A stretch of 49,662 nucleotides of DNA from a bacterium (GTDB lineage: Bacteria > SZUA-79 > Acidulodesulfobacterales > Acidulodesulfobacteraceae). The stretch lies in assembly GCA_021806885.1 (NCBI GenBank), contig JAKAPT010000004.1, positions 1-49,662 of the forward strand. Reading direction: 5' to 3'. The notes beneath the pieces are model-generated. The model made no database searches and was not told the DNA's origin. It saw nothing but the letters and a program-made list of their open reading frames with translations. The first letter of the stretch is position 1, and each line of letters starts with the position of its first letter. Of this stretch, positions 31,214-40,838 are shown one piece after another. The translations under genes were made by a program, and so were the position numbers.

Positions 31214-32605
31214 ATGGATATTTTAATTATAGGACTTAATCATAAATCTGCCGGGATTGGGGAAAGGGAGATCGTTTCAAAAAAGCTTTTAACCCCGGAA
31301 TTAAGGCTTAAGTTTTACGAATCCATTAAGGAACTCAAAGACGAGGCCGGAGGAAGGATAATAGCCGAATCCGCGGTGCTTACAACGTGCAACAGGTCCG
31401 AATTCATATTTAGTCTTTCCCCCTCGCACACCCGGAGCGGAAAAGGCCACCTGATTAAAAACTTCATATCGGATTATTTTTTCAGCCCGGACAGTGAAAA
31501 GGAAGATATTTTTTACATGTTCCTTAATAAGGACGCGGTCATGCACCTGTTTAAGGTTGCTTCGAGCCTTGATTCCATGGTCGTCGGGGAACCGCAGATT
31601 CTTGGCCAGATTAAGGACGCGTATAACGAATCCTGCGATTTTAAAATGGCCGGACCAGCATTGAACAAGCTCTTCCATAAAACATTTTATTGCGCCAAGA
31701 AGGTCAGGACCGAAACCAAAATAGCATCCTCGCCCGTATCCATCAGTTATGCCGCCGTGGAATTGTCAAGGAAGATTTTTAACAACCTCCAGGAAAAGAA
31801 AATACTTCTCCTTGGGGCGGGGGAAACGGGCAGGCTTACCCTTAGGCATTTTATAAAATTCGGGGTCAGGAATATCCACGTCGCAAACAGGACAAGGGAG
31901 AAGGCTTTCGACTTTATTGAAGAGGCATTCGAACCGGAGGAAAAAAAATGCTTAAACGTAATCGATTTTTCGGAATATTTCAGGCTTCTTCCATCCTCCG
32001 ATATCATCCTGTGTTCAACAAGCTCCGACGAATATGTTTTAAAGTATGGGGACATAATGCCAATAATCAAGCTCAGAAAACAAAAGCCGCTCTTTCTTAT
32101 AGATATTTCGGTTCCTAGAAATATAGACCCTGAGGTAAACAAGATTTCGAACGTTTACCTTTTCGACATTGACGATATAGGGAAGATGATAGAAGGAAAT
32201 ATGGAAACGAGGAAAAAGGAGTCAGAAAACGCCGAAGGTATTATTCACTCCATCGCGAAGGAATTCCTTGAATGGAAAGAATCCTTGAACGTCGTTCCCG
32301 TGATTGTTTCCTTAAGGAATAAGGTAAAAGACGTGCTTGAGAGAGAATTATCCAATTACATAGAAAAAAAAGACGAGAAGGATTTAATTATAAATTCAAT
32401 TACGAATAAAATACTTCACGAACCAGTTACACTGATTAAAAAAACGGTCAGGGACTCCGACGGTCCTTCAAAGATAGAGATGTTAAAGTCTCTTTTCAAT
32501 TTAGGTGCAGAAGGGGAAAAGGATGAAGAAGCTCCGGGAAACAGGAATAAAAAAGGCTCAAAACCCTCCAAGAATCACCCGGAAAGGATAAAGCTGATAA
32601 AATAA
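31214..32605 (+). CDS. hemA: Glutamyl-tRNA reductase with charged C-terminal tail
   Basis: ILIIGLNHKSAGIGERE, ESAVLTTCNRSEF, SSLDSMVVGEPQILGQIKDAY, LLLGAGETGRLTLRHF, HVANRTREKAF, LIDISVPRNIDP. Confidence 0.97.
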   Translation: MDILIIGLNHKSAGIGEREIVSKKLLTPELRLKFYESIKELKDEAGGRIIAESAVLTTCNRSEFIFSLSPSHTRSGKGHLIKNFISDYFFSPDSEKEDIFYMFLNKDAVMHLFKVASSLDSMVVGEPQILGQIKDAYNESCDFKMAGPALNKLFHKTFYCAKKVRTETKIASSPVSISYAAVELSRKIFNNLQEKKILLLGAGETGRLTLRHFIKFGVRNIHVANRTREKAFDFIEEAFEPEEKKCLNVIDFSEYFRLLPSSDIILCSTSSDEYVLKYGDIMPIIKLRKQKPLFLIDISVPRNIDPEVNKISNVYLFDIDDIGKMIEGNMETRKKESENAEGIIHSIAKEFLEWKESLNVVPVIVSLRNKVKDVLERELSNYIEKKDEKDLIINSITNKILHEPVTLIKKTVRDSDGPSKIEMLKSLFNLGAEGEKDEEAPGNRNKKGSKPSKNHPERIKLIK

Positions 32606-32624
32606 AAAATAACAAAGGAAAGTT

Positions 32625-33572
32625 TTGAAAATAAAAATAGGAACCCGGGGCAGCGCTCTCGCATTATATCAGGCTAATCTTGTCAGGGATTTGATAATAA
32701 AAAATGCGGTCACGGAGGACGCCCCGCTTAAAATTATAAAAACCTCGGGAGACAGGATTTTAAATGCGTCCCTCAGCAGTTTCGGGGGGAAAGGCCTATT
32801 TGTAAAAGAAATAGAAGACGCCCTGGAGTCCAATGATATCGATATCGCGGTTCATAGCCTTAAAGATGTTCCCCAGGTTATTCCTTACCGGTTCAAAATA
32901 GGAGTCGTGATTAAAAGGGACGACCCTAGGGATTGCATAATTTTTCGCGAAAAACAGGAAAATGGAGAGAAAATTGACTCTAAAAATTTTGTTTCCTTTC
33001 TAAGGTCCGGCTCAGTAATTGGAACATCGAGCTTGAGGAGGCAGGCACTCCTTTCCCGCGCGAAAGGCGGGCTCAAGTTCGAACCTCTCAGGGGAAACGT
33101 TGAAACAAGGCTAAAGAAATTAAGGGATGGGCAGTTCGACGCAATAATCCTTTCTTCAAGCGGCCTTATCAGGCTCGGGCTTTCGCAAAATATCGATGCC
33201 TATTTAAACCCTCTTTCTTTTATTCCCCAATGCGGACAGGGTGTCATAGCCATCGAATATAAAAAATCCCGTCACGACCTGGATGAAATTTTATTCCCGT
33301 TAAACGACAGGGATACCATGGTTTGCGTCTTTGCTGAGAGAGAGTGCATTAAAGCCCTGGATTGCGGTTGCGCGTCTCCCGTTGGAGCCTACGCTCATAT
33401 AAAGGGCGACGGAAGGCTTAATTTAAGGTGTTTTGTTTCAAATAATAAAGGCGAGTTCCTGGAAGAAGAGCTTGAGGGGAAAACGGAGGATTTTAAAGAG
33501 ATTGGAAAATTTCTTGCCCTGAGCCTTATTGAAAAAGGAGCTCTCGGGATTCTTTCAAAAAATTATTCTTAA
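32625..33572 (+). CDS. hemC: Porphobilinogen deaminase (hydroxymethylbilane synthase), TTG start
   Basis: KIKIGTRGSALALYQANLVRDL, KGLFVKEIEDALESNDIDIAVHSLKDVP, IGTSSLRRQALL, LRGNVETRLKKL, LDCGCASPVGAYA. Confidence 0.97.
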   Translation: MKIKIGTRGSALALYQANLVRDLIIKNAVTEDAPLKIIKTSGDRILNASLSSFGGKGLFVKEIEDALESNDIDIAVHSLKDVPQVIPYRFKIGVVIKRDDPRDCIIFREKQENGEKIDSKNFVSFLRSGSVIGTSSLRRQALLSRAKGGLKFEPLRGNVETRLKKLRDGQFDAIILSSSGLIRLGLSQNIDAYLNPLSFIPQCGQGVIAIEYKKSRHDLDEILFPLNDRDTMVCVFAERECIKALDCGCASPVGAYAHIKGDGRLNLRCFVSNNKGEFLEEELEGKTEDFKEIGKFLALSLIEKGALGILSKNYS

Positions 33573-33603
33573 TACTCAATATAAAAAGAAATAAAAGGCT
33601 AAC

Positions 33604-35250
33604 ATGGCGAATAAAGCGGACAGATCCGAAAAAGGAATGGTATATCTTACCGGTGCCGGGCCCGGAGACCCGGAGCTGCTTACCCTTAAGGCGAAAAGAG
33701 TACTTGGCGAAGCAGACGTAATAATTTATGACAGCCTGATCTTCGAGGAAATCATGTCATACGCCAAAAAGGGGGCAGAGGTAATTTATGCCGGAAAACG
33801 GTCTTCCGATCATACCCTTCCACAGTATTCCATCAATGAGCTTCTGGCGGAAAAGGCAAAGGAAAATAAAATTGTCGTGCGCCTTAAGGGCGGCGACCCG
33901 TACCTGTTCGGAAGAGGCGGGGAAGAGGCCGAAAGGCTCGCAAAAGACAACATCCCCTTCGAGGTAATTCCAGGGATATCATCCTCATTCGCAGTCCCTT
34001 CTTACGCGGGAATTCCTCTTACGCACAGGGATTACGCCTCAACCGTTGCCATAGTTACGGGGCACGAGGGAGAACATAAGGACAAAAGCACGATAGACTG
34101 GAACAGGCTGGCTGGGGCGGACACCATGGTCGTTTTAATGGGGTATAAAAACCTTGATTCAATTACCGGTAATATCATTAACGCCGGAAAAAGCAAGGAC
34201 ACGCCATGCGCGGTCATCCAGGAGGGAACGACCCTGAACCAGAAGGTAGCCACAGGCACGCTTTCGGATATTAATGAGGCTGTAAAAAAAGAGGGTTTAA
34301 AAAGCCCCCTTATTCTAATCGTCGGAAATGTCGTAAAGCTCAGGGGAACCCTTAACTGGTTTGAAAGAAGGCCGTTAAGCGGTTTAAAAGTTATGGTAAC
34401 GAGGCCCGAATCTCAGGCGGGGACATTGCCCGTACGGCTTAGAAACTTAGGGGCTTTCGTAATAAATCTTCCGCTCATAAAAACTCTAAATAAAAGCCCC
34501 GATATAGACGCGGAAAAGATATCAAGGGCCATAAACAATATAGACAAGTATGATTATCTTATTTTTACAAGCGTTAACGGTGTAAGATGTTTCCTTGAAG
34601 AAATTTTTTCAATGGGTTCGGACGTTCGCAGCTTTTCTGACAAGAAGATTATCTCCGTGGGGAAGGTCACCTCGCAGGAGCTTAATAAACATGGAATAAT
34701 CCCCGACCTGGAACCTAATGAATTTTCTCAGGCAGGAATTACAAAAACTCTTAAACAAAAAAAGATCGATTTAAAAAATAAAAGGATTCTTTTCCCCCAG
34801 GCCCTTAAAATAAACAGCGAACTCCCCGATTTCCTGGTTTCAAGCGGAGCCAGGGTTGAAAACCTTGCCGTGTACGAAACGGTTAAACCCGAGGAATCCA
34901 TAGAAAAAATGAAAGAGGTGTTCAGGCCCCTTTTTGGTTCAGATTCCCTCTTCGGTTCAAAGAAAGTTTCCAAAAATATAGGGCTTCCTGAAGATTTCGA
35001 TTTTAAATCCCTTATCATAACCTTTACAAGCTATTCGACTGTCGAAAATTTTGTTTCTCTGGCGGAGGATATTCAAAAGGGTTTTATTAAATCCATAATA
35101 GATTCGGGGGTAAAGTTTGCGAGCATCGGGCAAAAAACCGCCGAATATGCCAGGAACCTTGGAATAAATTGCCATATAATAGCGCGCAATATTTCCATCG
35201 ACTCGCTCATAGAGGGAATAAAGGAATTTTATAATAGTAATAAATATTAA
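33604..35250 (+). CDS. Fusion of uroporphyrinogen-III C-methyltransferase (CobA) and uroporphyrinogen-III synthase (HemD)
   Basis: CobA half: VYLTGAGPGDPELLTLKAKRVLGEADVIIYDSLI, VRLKGGDPYLFGRGGEEAE, MGYKNL; HemD half from about LSGLKVMVTRPESQAGTLPVRLRNLGAFVINLPLIKT, LIFTSVNGVRCFLEE. Confidence 0.96.
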   Translation: MANKADRSEKGMVYLTGAGPGDPELLTLKAKRVLGEADVIIYDSLIFEEIMSYAKKGAEVIYAGKRSSDHTLPQYSINELLAEKAKENKIVVRLKGGDPYLFGRGGEEAERLAKDNIPFEVIPGISSSFAVPSYAGIPLTHRDYASTVAIVTGHEGEHKDKSTIDWNRLAGADTMVVLMGYKNLDSITGNIINAGKSKDTPCAVIQEGTTLNQKVATGTLSDINEAVKKEGLKSPLILIVGNVVKLRGTLNWFERRPLSGLKVMVTRPESQAGTLPVRLRNLGAFVINLPLIKTLNKSPDIDAEKISRAINNIDKYDYLIFTSVNGVRCFLEEIFSMGSDVRSFSDKKIISVGKVTSQELNKHGIIPDLEPNEFSQAGITKTLKQKKIDLKNKRILFPQALKINSELPDFLVSSGARVENLAVYETVKPEESIEKMKEVFRPLFGSDSLFGSKKVSKNIGLPEDFDFKSLIITFTSYSTVENFVSLAEDIQKGFIKSIIDSGVKFASIGQKTAEYARNLGINCHIIARNISIDSLIEGIKEFYNSNKY

Positions 35251-35323
35251 ATAATAACAAATTTAAATTTTCCATGAAAAATGCTATAATGAGTAATAAA
35301 AAAAGGAGCACGCATATATTATA

Positions 35324-36514
35324 ATGATTGGAATATCTAAGCTTTATTGCGGGGGGGTTCATGCCTCGGACGCCCTGAGGTACGGACGCCTGTCCAGTAA
35401 GCTTCCCTCAAATCTTTTACAATTTTCTGCCGATAAAAAGCCTGTCATAGTATGGAACATGACAAGGACATGCAACTTAAGCTGCGTCCATTGCTATTCC
35501 CAGTCCAGAAACGTCCTTTACAATAATGAATTATCCTTGGAAGAAGGAAAGAATTTTATTGACGACGTAGCCGCTTTCGGTTCCCCCGTAATGTTGTTTT
35601 CCGGGGGAGAGCCGCTCATGCACCCAAATTTTCTCGACCTCTGTTTTTACGCTAAATCCAAAGGAATGAGGGCGGTTATATCTACCAACGGGACGCTTAT
35701 AACAAGGGAACTTGCCGTCGAGCTTAAAAAAGTGGGCCTTTCGTATGTGGGTATAAGCCTTGATGGTCTTGAGCCGGTCCATGACAGGTTCAGGGGGAAG
35801 AAAGGCGCCTTCAAAAAAGCGATAGAAGGAATAAATTACGCGAAAGAAGCGGGGATTAAGGTAGGTTTAAGGTTTACCATAAACAAGAGAAACGCGGGGG
35901 AAATTCCTGGCATTTTCAAGCTTTTAGAGGAAGAAAACATACCCAGGGTTTGTTTTTACCACCTGGTTTATGCAGGCAGGGGAACGAAGCTTATGGACGA
36001 GGACCTGTCCCTTTTGGAAACCAGGCAGACCATAGACACCATACTCGAACTTACCAAAGAAGTTTACTCGAGGGATAACCAGAAAGAGGTTCTCACTGTC
36101 GATAACCATGCCGACGGGCCATACATATACCTGAAGCTTTTAAAAGAAGGTAAGAAGGAGGAGGCCGAAAACGTTATGAGCCTTCTTAAGATGAACGGAG
36201 GAAACAGTTCCGGCGTCGGAATAGGGTGCGTGAGCTGGGACGGAGAGGTTTACGCCGATCAATTCTGGAGGCACTATTCCTTCGGCAATGTTAAGGAAAT
36301 AAAGTTCAGCGAAATCTGGACGGATACATCCAACGAGTTAATGAAAAAGCTTAAAAATAAAAAGGCTTATGTCAAGGGAAGATGCGTGAAATGCAAATGG
36401 CTCGAGGTATGCAACGGCAATTTCCGGGTTCGTTCCGAGGCTAAGGAAGGAGATTTGTGGGCCCCGGATCCGGCATGCTATCTGACGGACGAAGAAATTC
36501 ACGGTGAAAAATAG
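35324..36514 (+). CDS. ahbC: 12,18-didecarboxysiroheme deacetylase-like radical SAM protein (AhbC/NirJ family)
   Basis: MIGISKLYCGGVHASDALRYGRLSSKLPSNLLQFSADKKPVIVWNMTRTCNLSCVHCYSQS; CxxxCxxC; C-terminal Cys cluster CVKCKWLEVCNGNFRVR. Confidence 0.92.
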   Translation: MIGISKLYCGGVHASDALRYGRLSSKLPSNLLQFSADKKPVIVWNMTRTCNLSCVHCYSQSRNVLYNNELSLEEGKNFIDDVAAFGSPVMLFSGGEPLMHPNFLDLCFYAKSKGMRAVISTNGTLITRELAVELKKVGLSYVGISLDGLEPVHDRFRGKKGAFKKAIEGINYAKEAGIKVGLRFTINKRNAGEIPGIFKLLEEENIPRVCFYHLVYAGRGTKLMDEDLSLLETRQTIDTILELTKEVYSRDNQKEVLTVDNHADGPYIYLKLLKEGKKEEAENVMSLLKMNGGNSSGVGIGCVSWDGEVYADQFWRHYSFGNVKEIKFSEIWTDTSNELMKKLKNKKAYVKGRCVKCKWLEVCNGNFRVRSEAKEGDLWAPDPACYLTDEEIHGEK

Positions 36515-37634
36515 GGAAGGAATGGGACATCCAGGGCACATACATATTGGGGGTTCTCCAAAAAAGAATGATTTGAGGCTTGTTTTCTGGGAGCTTACCG
36601 CAAGGTGCAATCTTAAATGCATTCACTGCAGGGCGGAAGCCCAGACAGAAAGACAGCAGGATGAATTGACGACCGAAAAGTGTTTTGAGGTTATAGACGA
36701 CCTGTGCGGGTTCTCAAGCCCTATTCTCATTTTAACCGGAGGCGAGCCGTTATACAGGGATGATGTATTCGATATCGCGAGGTACGCGACGGGAAAAGGG
36801 CTGAGGGTTGCCCTTGCTACAAACGGAACCCTTGTCGATGGACAAACTTCTAAAAAAATATTAGAAAGCGGGATTAAGAGGGTTTCCATAAGCCTTGACG
36901 GGGCAAATCCTCAAACCCATGATACATTCAGGATGATACCCGGCTCTTTCGAAGGCGCCTGGAGAGGCATAAAAAATCTTCAGAAAGAGGGGGTAGAAGT
37001 ACAGATAAACACCACCATAGCAAGGCATAATGAGGACGAGATCGGGAATATTCTTGAACTGGCCCTTACAAACAATATAAGGGCGCTTCATATCTTTATG
37101 CTTGTTCCCGTTGGTTGCGGCGTCCAGATAGCGGATTCTCAGATGCTTGGCAAGGAGAAATATGAAAATATCCTCTCATGGTTTTATGACAAGACCATGG
37201 AGTTAAGAGGGAGGATTGAGCTCAAGGCAACCTGCGCCCCGCATTTTTTCAGAATAATGCATAAAAGAGCAAAGGACGAGGGAATAACTATTACTCCCCA
37301 AACTCACGGAATGGCCGCGGTTACCAGGGGTTGCCTTGCGGGAAGCGGGGTCATGTTCATTTCTAGAAAAGGAATAGTCCAGCCATGCGGCTACCTTCCG
37401 GTTCAGGCGGGAGACTTGACGAAGGAATCCGCCGGAAAAGTCTGGGAGAGTTCAGAGGTGTTCCTTAACCTCAGGGATACAGGGCTTTTAAAGGGAAAGT
37501 GCGGCATATGCGAATATAAAAAGGTTTGCGAGGGGTGCAGGGCAAGGGCGTACTATGAAAAAGGGGATTACATGGAGGAAGAGCCCTACTGCGTTTATGA
37601 ACCAATAAGAATGGGAAAAACCTCTATCCCTTAA
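36504..37634 (+). CDS. ahbD: Heme synthase-like radical SAM protein (Fe-coproporphyrin III decarboxylase, AhbD family); GTG start, overlaps ahbC by 11 bp
   Basis: LRLVFWELTARCNLKCIHCRAEAQ, ILTGGEPLYRDDVFDIARYATGKGLRVALATNGTLV, C-terminal CGICEYKKVCEGCRARAYYEKGDYMEEEPYC. Confidence 0.9.
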   Translation: MKNREGMGHPGHIHIGGSPKKNDLRLVFWELTARCNLKCIHCRAEAQTERQQDELTTEKCFEVIDDLCGFSSPILILTGGEPLYRDDVFDIARYATGKGLRVALATNGTLVDGQTSKKILESGIKRVSISLDGANPQTHDTFRMIPGSFEGAWRGIKNLQKEGVEVQINTTIARHNEDEIGNILELALTNNIRALHIFMLVPVGCGVQIADSQMLGKEKYENILSWFYDKTMELRGRIELKATCAPHFFRIMHKRAKDEGITITPQTHGMAAVTRGCLAGSGVMFISRKGIVQPCGYLPVQAGDLTKESAGKVWESSEVFLNLRDTGLLKGKCGICEYKKVCEGCRARAYYEKGDYMEEEPYCVYEPIRMGKTSIP

Positions 37635-37652
37635 TCATTTATTTTTCCAGGT

Positions 37653-38066
37653 ATGGATGGAAAAGCGAACATTCTCCACAGATTTATAGCAAAGGCCATA
37701 GATTTGCTTATTTTTGGTTTTTTGAGCGAGATTTTTTATCCGTTTGGGATATTAGCCGGCCTGCTCTACATTTTGATATCAGACGGATTTTTTAACGGCC
37801 AAAGCTTAGGCAAAAAACTTATAGGATTAAGGGTTATTGATGTTCCAGGGGGAAACAAAATAGAATTTAAGGAATCGATAATAAGAAACTTCTTGCTTGC
37901 GTTAGCGCTTTCATTTTCCCTTATACCCTTTATAGGTTACTTTCTTCTTTTTACCGCGGGGCTTTTTATTTACGGGTTTGAGATATATCTAATCATAAAA
38001 AACCCCGAGGGGGACCGCCTGGGAGACAGGTTTGCCTATACAAGGGTGATTGATGTCAAAAAATAG
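37653..38066 (+). CDS. RDD family membrane protein
   Basis: HRFIAKAIDLLIFGF...DGFFNGQSLGKKLIGLRVIDVPGG...RNFLLALALS...EGDRLGDRFAYTRVID. Confidence 0.88.
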   Translation: MDGKANILHRFIAKAIDLLIFGFLSEIFYPFGILAGLLYILISDGFFNGQSLGKKLIGLRVIDVPGGNKIEFKESIIRNFLLALALSFSLIPFIGYFLLFTAGLFIYGFEIYLIIKNPEGDRLGDRFAYTRVIDVKK

Positions 38067-40743
38067 CAAGGAAAAATCCTCGTTAAACATTGATGCAGAC
38101 CTCTTTCTAATAGACTCAAGTTCATATTTTTACAGGGCATATTACGCCCTGCCCCCGCTCACAAATTCAAAGGGGATGTCCACCGGGGCAAGCCTTGGCT
38201 ATACAAGGATGCTGATGAAATTGATCCGGCAGGCAGGGATAAAATACGGCGCCTGTCTTTTCGATTCCCACAAGAGCCTCAGAAAAGAATCTTACGCTGA
38301 ATACAAGGCAAACAGAAAAGGGATGCCGGAGGAGCTTCTCTCCCAGGTGGATTACCTGACCGCCATATCTCACTTCCTTGGTTTTAGCACGTTCAGGCTT
38401 GAGGGATACGAGGCGGATGATCTCATTGCCTATATAATTAGGAATGTTTCCGAAAAGGAGTCCGTCAAAACCTGCATAGTGAGCTCCGACAAGGATCTAA
38501 AGCAACTGCTTTCCCAAAACGTCCTGATATTCGATGCTTTGAAATCCAGGCTTATCACGGCCGGCGCTTTCGAAAATGAATATGATATAAAGCCCCAGCA
38601 ATTTTTATGCGTTCTTGCCCTCATGGGGGATGCCTCCGATAACATTCCCGGGGTGAAGGGCGTCGGGGAAAAGACCGCTCTCGACCTTATCCGGAGGTTT
38701 AAAACCATTGACGGGATATACGAGGGCATAAACGAGATAAAACAGCCAAAACTTAAGGAACTTCTCTTGAACCACAAGGAAGACGCCTATAAAAGCCTTG
38801 GGCTTGCTTCATTTTTTAAGGATGTGGATATAAACGGGGCCTATTTTACCCCGGACATGTTAAAAGCCGAAAAACCCCTTTCATATCATTTTAAACACCT
38901 TGAAGATTTTGCCCTCTCGGAGAGAAACGAAGAAGGTCTTTACAGGGTGTTCAAAGAGCTTGAATTCAATTCCCTTTTAAAAGAAATAAATCAGGATCCT
39001 CCTCCGGCCGGGATTCCGGCTGTCCATGATGACGTACTTTCAATTTATATAGATCTTGCCGGTAAAAAACCGGGAGAGGAAGAGGATCTGCTAAATTTTT
39101 CAGATACGCGGGACTTTCCAATTATCCATATGTACTCAAAAAGAACCGGCCTTATAGTTCAGAACATGAGGGAAATACTCGAAAACAAAGGTGCTTTAAA
39201 CCTTCTTCGCGATAAAGATGTAAAAAAAGCGGGCCTGTCCCTTGCCGGTATTAAGCGGGTTTTCGAGGAAGCAGGCGTAGAATTTAACGGCATGGATTTT
39301 GATTTAGCCATAGCCTCCTATCTTATAAATCCCATAAGGCACAGGCATGGGTTTAGCGATATTGAAGAGGAATTTTCCGGTGAAATTAATTTAAAAATCA
39401 AAGAAATGAAATCTGAAAGCGCCTTGCCCCCGGACAATTCGGACATTGCTTTCAAGGTCTTTTTATTATACGAAGTTCTCAAAAGAGAGATCGAAAAGGA
39501 TAAAAACCTGAATTTTTTGTTCTTTAATGTGGACGTGCCTCTCTCAGAGGTTTTGGCAGATATGGAAAGGATCGGGTTTTTAATTGACAAAGGAAGGCTC
39601 ATGTCTTTATCGGCGGAACTCGATTTTGAGGCAAAAAAACTTACCAATATTATCCATGAAATAGCAGGGAGGGCCTTTAATGTCAATTCCCCGAAGCAGC
39701 TTGCCGGGGTCATGTTTGAGGAGATGAAATTTAAAAGGGTAAAAAAAGAAAGTACCGACATAGACGTACTATCAACGCTTAAATCCGAGTTTGAAGCCCT
39801 CTTAAAAACGACGGATGATAAGGAAATTAAAAAGTATCTGCTGTTTCTCGAGAGTCTTATATCATATAGAAACAAGGTTAAGTTAAAAACCTCCTTTACA
39901 GATATCCTTCTCAGGGAGGCCGACAATAAGGGAAGGGTTCATACGTCTTTTTCCCAGGTTACGACCTCGACCGGCAGGCTCGCGAGCCAGAACCCGAACC
40001 TTCAGAATATCCCTGTTTCAGGGGTTGACGGGCTCAAGATAAGGCAATCTTTTATCTCAAAGGAGGGCTCCCTTTTGCTTTCCGCGGATTATTCCCAGAT
40101 AGATTTAAGGATCATAGCCTCTATTTCCGGGGATAAAGCTCTCATTAAGAGCTTTCTGGAAAATGAGGATATACACTCCCGCACCGCCTCGGAAATCTTT
40201 GGCGTGGGAATTGAAGACGTCGATCCTTCCATGAGGAGAAAGGCAAAGGTAATAAATTTTGGAATAATTTACGGAATGAGCCCTTACGGCCTTTCTAAAG
40301 AGCTTGGAATTTCAGCGGAGGAAGGAAAAACTTATATAGACAGATTTTTCCAGAACCATCCTTATATAAAGGAATACATGGATAAGGCCATGAAGGAAGC
40401 GAGGGCCTTCGGATACGTAAGGACGGCATTTGGAAGAAAATGCTTTATTCCCTATTTTGCCGAAAGGGCGGCTATTAATGCCCCCATTCAGGGGACCGCG
40501 GCCGATATTATAAAAATTGCCATGGTAAATATACACAGGGCCATTAAAAGCGACTCCTCGATGGATGCGGGGGCAAAAATGATCCTTCAGGTTCACGACG
40601 AGTTAATATTTGAAGTAAAAGAAGAATTGATACCCCCGCTTAAAGACATCGTTAGAACCCATATGACCGACAAGGCTCTTCTTAAGGATGTTCCCCTCAT
40701 TATAAATATCGGGACAGGAAAAAACTGGGCCGATGCACACTAG
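38053..40743 (+). CDS. polA: DNA polymerase I (5'-3' exonuclease + polymerase; proofreading domain degenerate)
   Basis: LFLIDSSSYFYRAYYALPPLTNSKGMSTGASLGYTRML, GDASDNIPGVKGVGEKTA; polymerase motifs TTSTGRLASQNPNLQNIP, LLSADYSQIDLRIIA, RRKAKVINFGIIYGMSPYGLS, LQVHDELIFEV. Confidence 0.97.
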   Translation: MSKNSKEKSSLNIDADLFLIDSSSYFYRAYYALPPLTNSKGMSTGASLGYTRMLMKLIRQAGIKYGACLFDSHKSLRKESYAEYKANRKGMPEELLSQVDYLTAISHFLGFSTFRLEGYEADDLIAYIIRNVSEKESVKTCIVSSDKDLKQLLSQNVLIFDALKSRLITAGAFENEYDIKPQQFLCVLALMGDASDNIPGVKGVGEKTALDLIRRFKTIDGIYEGINEIKQPKLKELLLNHKEDAYKSLGLASFFKDVDINGAYFTPDMLKAEKPLSYHFKHLEDFALSERNEEGLYRVFKELEFNSLLKEINQDPPPAGIPAVHDDVLSIYIDLAGKKPGEEEDLLNFSDTRDFPIIHMYSKRTGLIVQNMREILENKGALNLLRDKDVKKAGLSLAGIKRVFEEAGVEFNGMDFDLAIASYLINPIRHRHGFSDIEEEFSGEINLKIKEMKSESALPPDNSDIAFKVFLLYEVLKREIEKDKNLNFLFFNVDVPLSEVLADMERIGFLIDKGRLMSLSAELDFEAKKLTNIIHEIAGRAFNVNSPKQLAGVMFEEMKFKRVKKESTDIDVLSTLKSEFEALLKTTDDKEIKKYLLFLESLISYRNKVKLKTSFTDILLREADNKGRVHTSFSQVTTSTGRLASQNPNLQNIPVSGVDGLKIRQSFISKEGSLLLSADYSQIDLRIIASISGDKALIKSFLENEDIHSRTASEIFGVGIEDVDPSMRRKAKVINFGIIYGMSPYGLSKELGISAEEGKTYIDRFFQNHPYIKEYMDKAMKEARAFGYVRTAFGRKCFIPYFAERAAINAPIQGTAADIIKIAMVNIHRAIKSDSSMDAGAKMILQVHDELIFEVKEELIPPLKDIVRTHMTDKALLKDVPLIINIGTGKNWADAH

Positions 40744-40766
40744 ATAATTTTTTCTTATTTTCCTCC

Positions 40767-40795
40767 TTGACATTTATTTGTTTATGCGATATATA
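40767..40795 (+). promoter_or_regulatory. Sigma70-type promoter candidate for the orphan gene at 40839
   Basis: TTGACA (40767-40772), 17-bp spacer, TATATA (40790-40795). Confidence 0.6.
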
Positions 40796-40818
40796 GATAA
40801 ATAAGATTAAATTTATCT
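40795..40818. promoter_or_regulatory. 8-bp inverted repeat overlapping the likely transcription start (candidate operator)
   Basis: agataaat (40795-40802) / atttatct (40811-40818). Confidence 0.35.
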
Positions 40819-40838
40819 TAATTAAATACGGGGGTCGC

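Noticed and set aside
39318-39926. 202-aa minus-strand ORF opposite polA
   Set aside because: Antisense of a clear polA frame; Ser/Leu-rich low-complexity composition.
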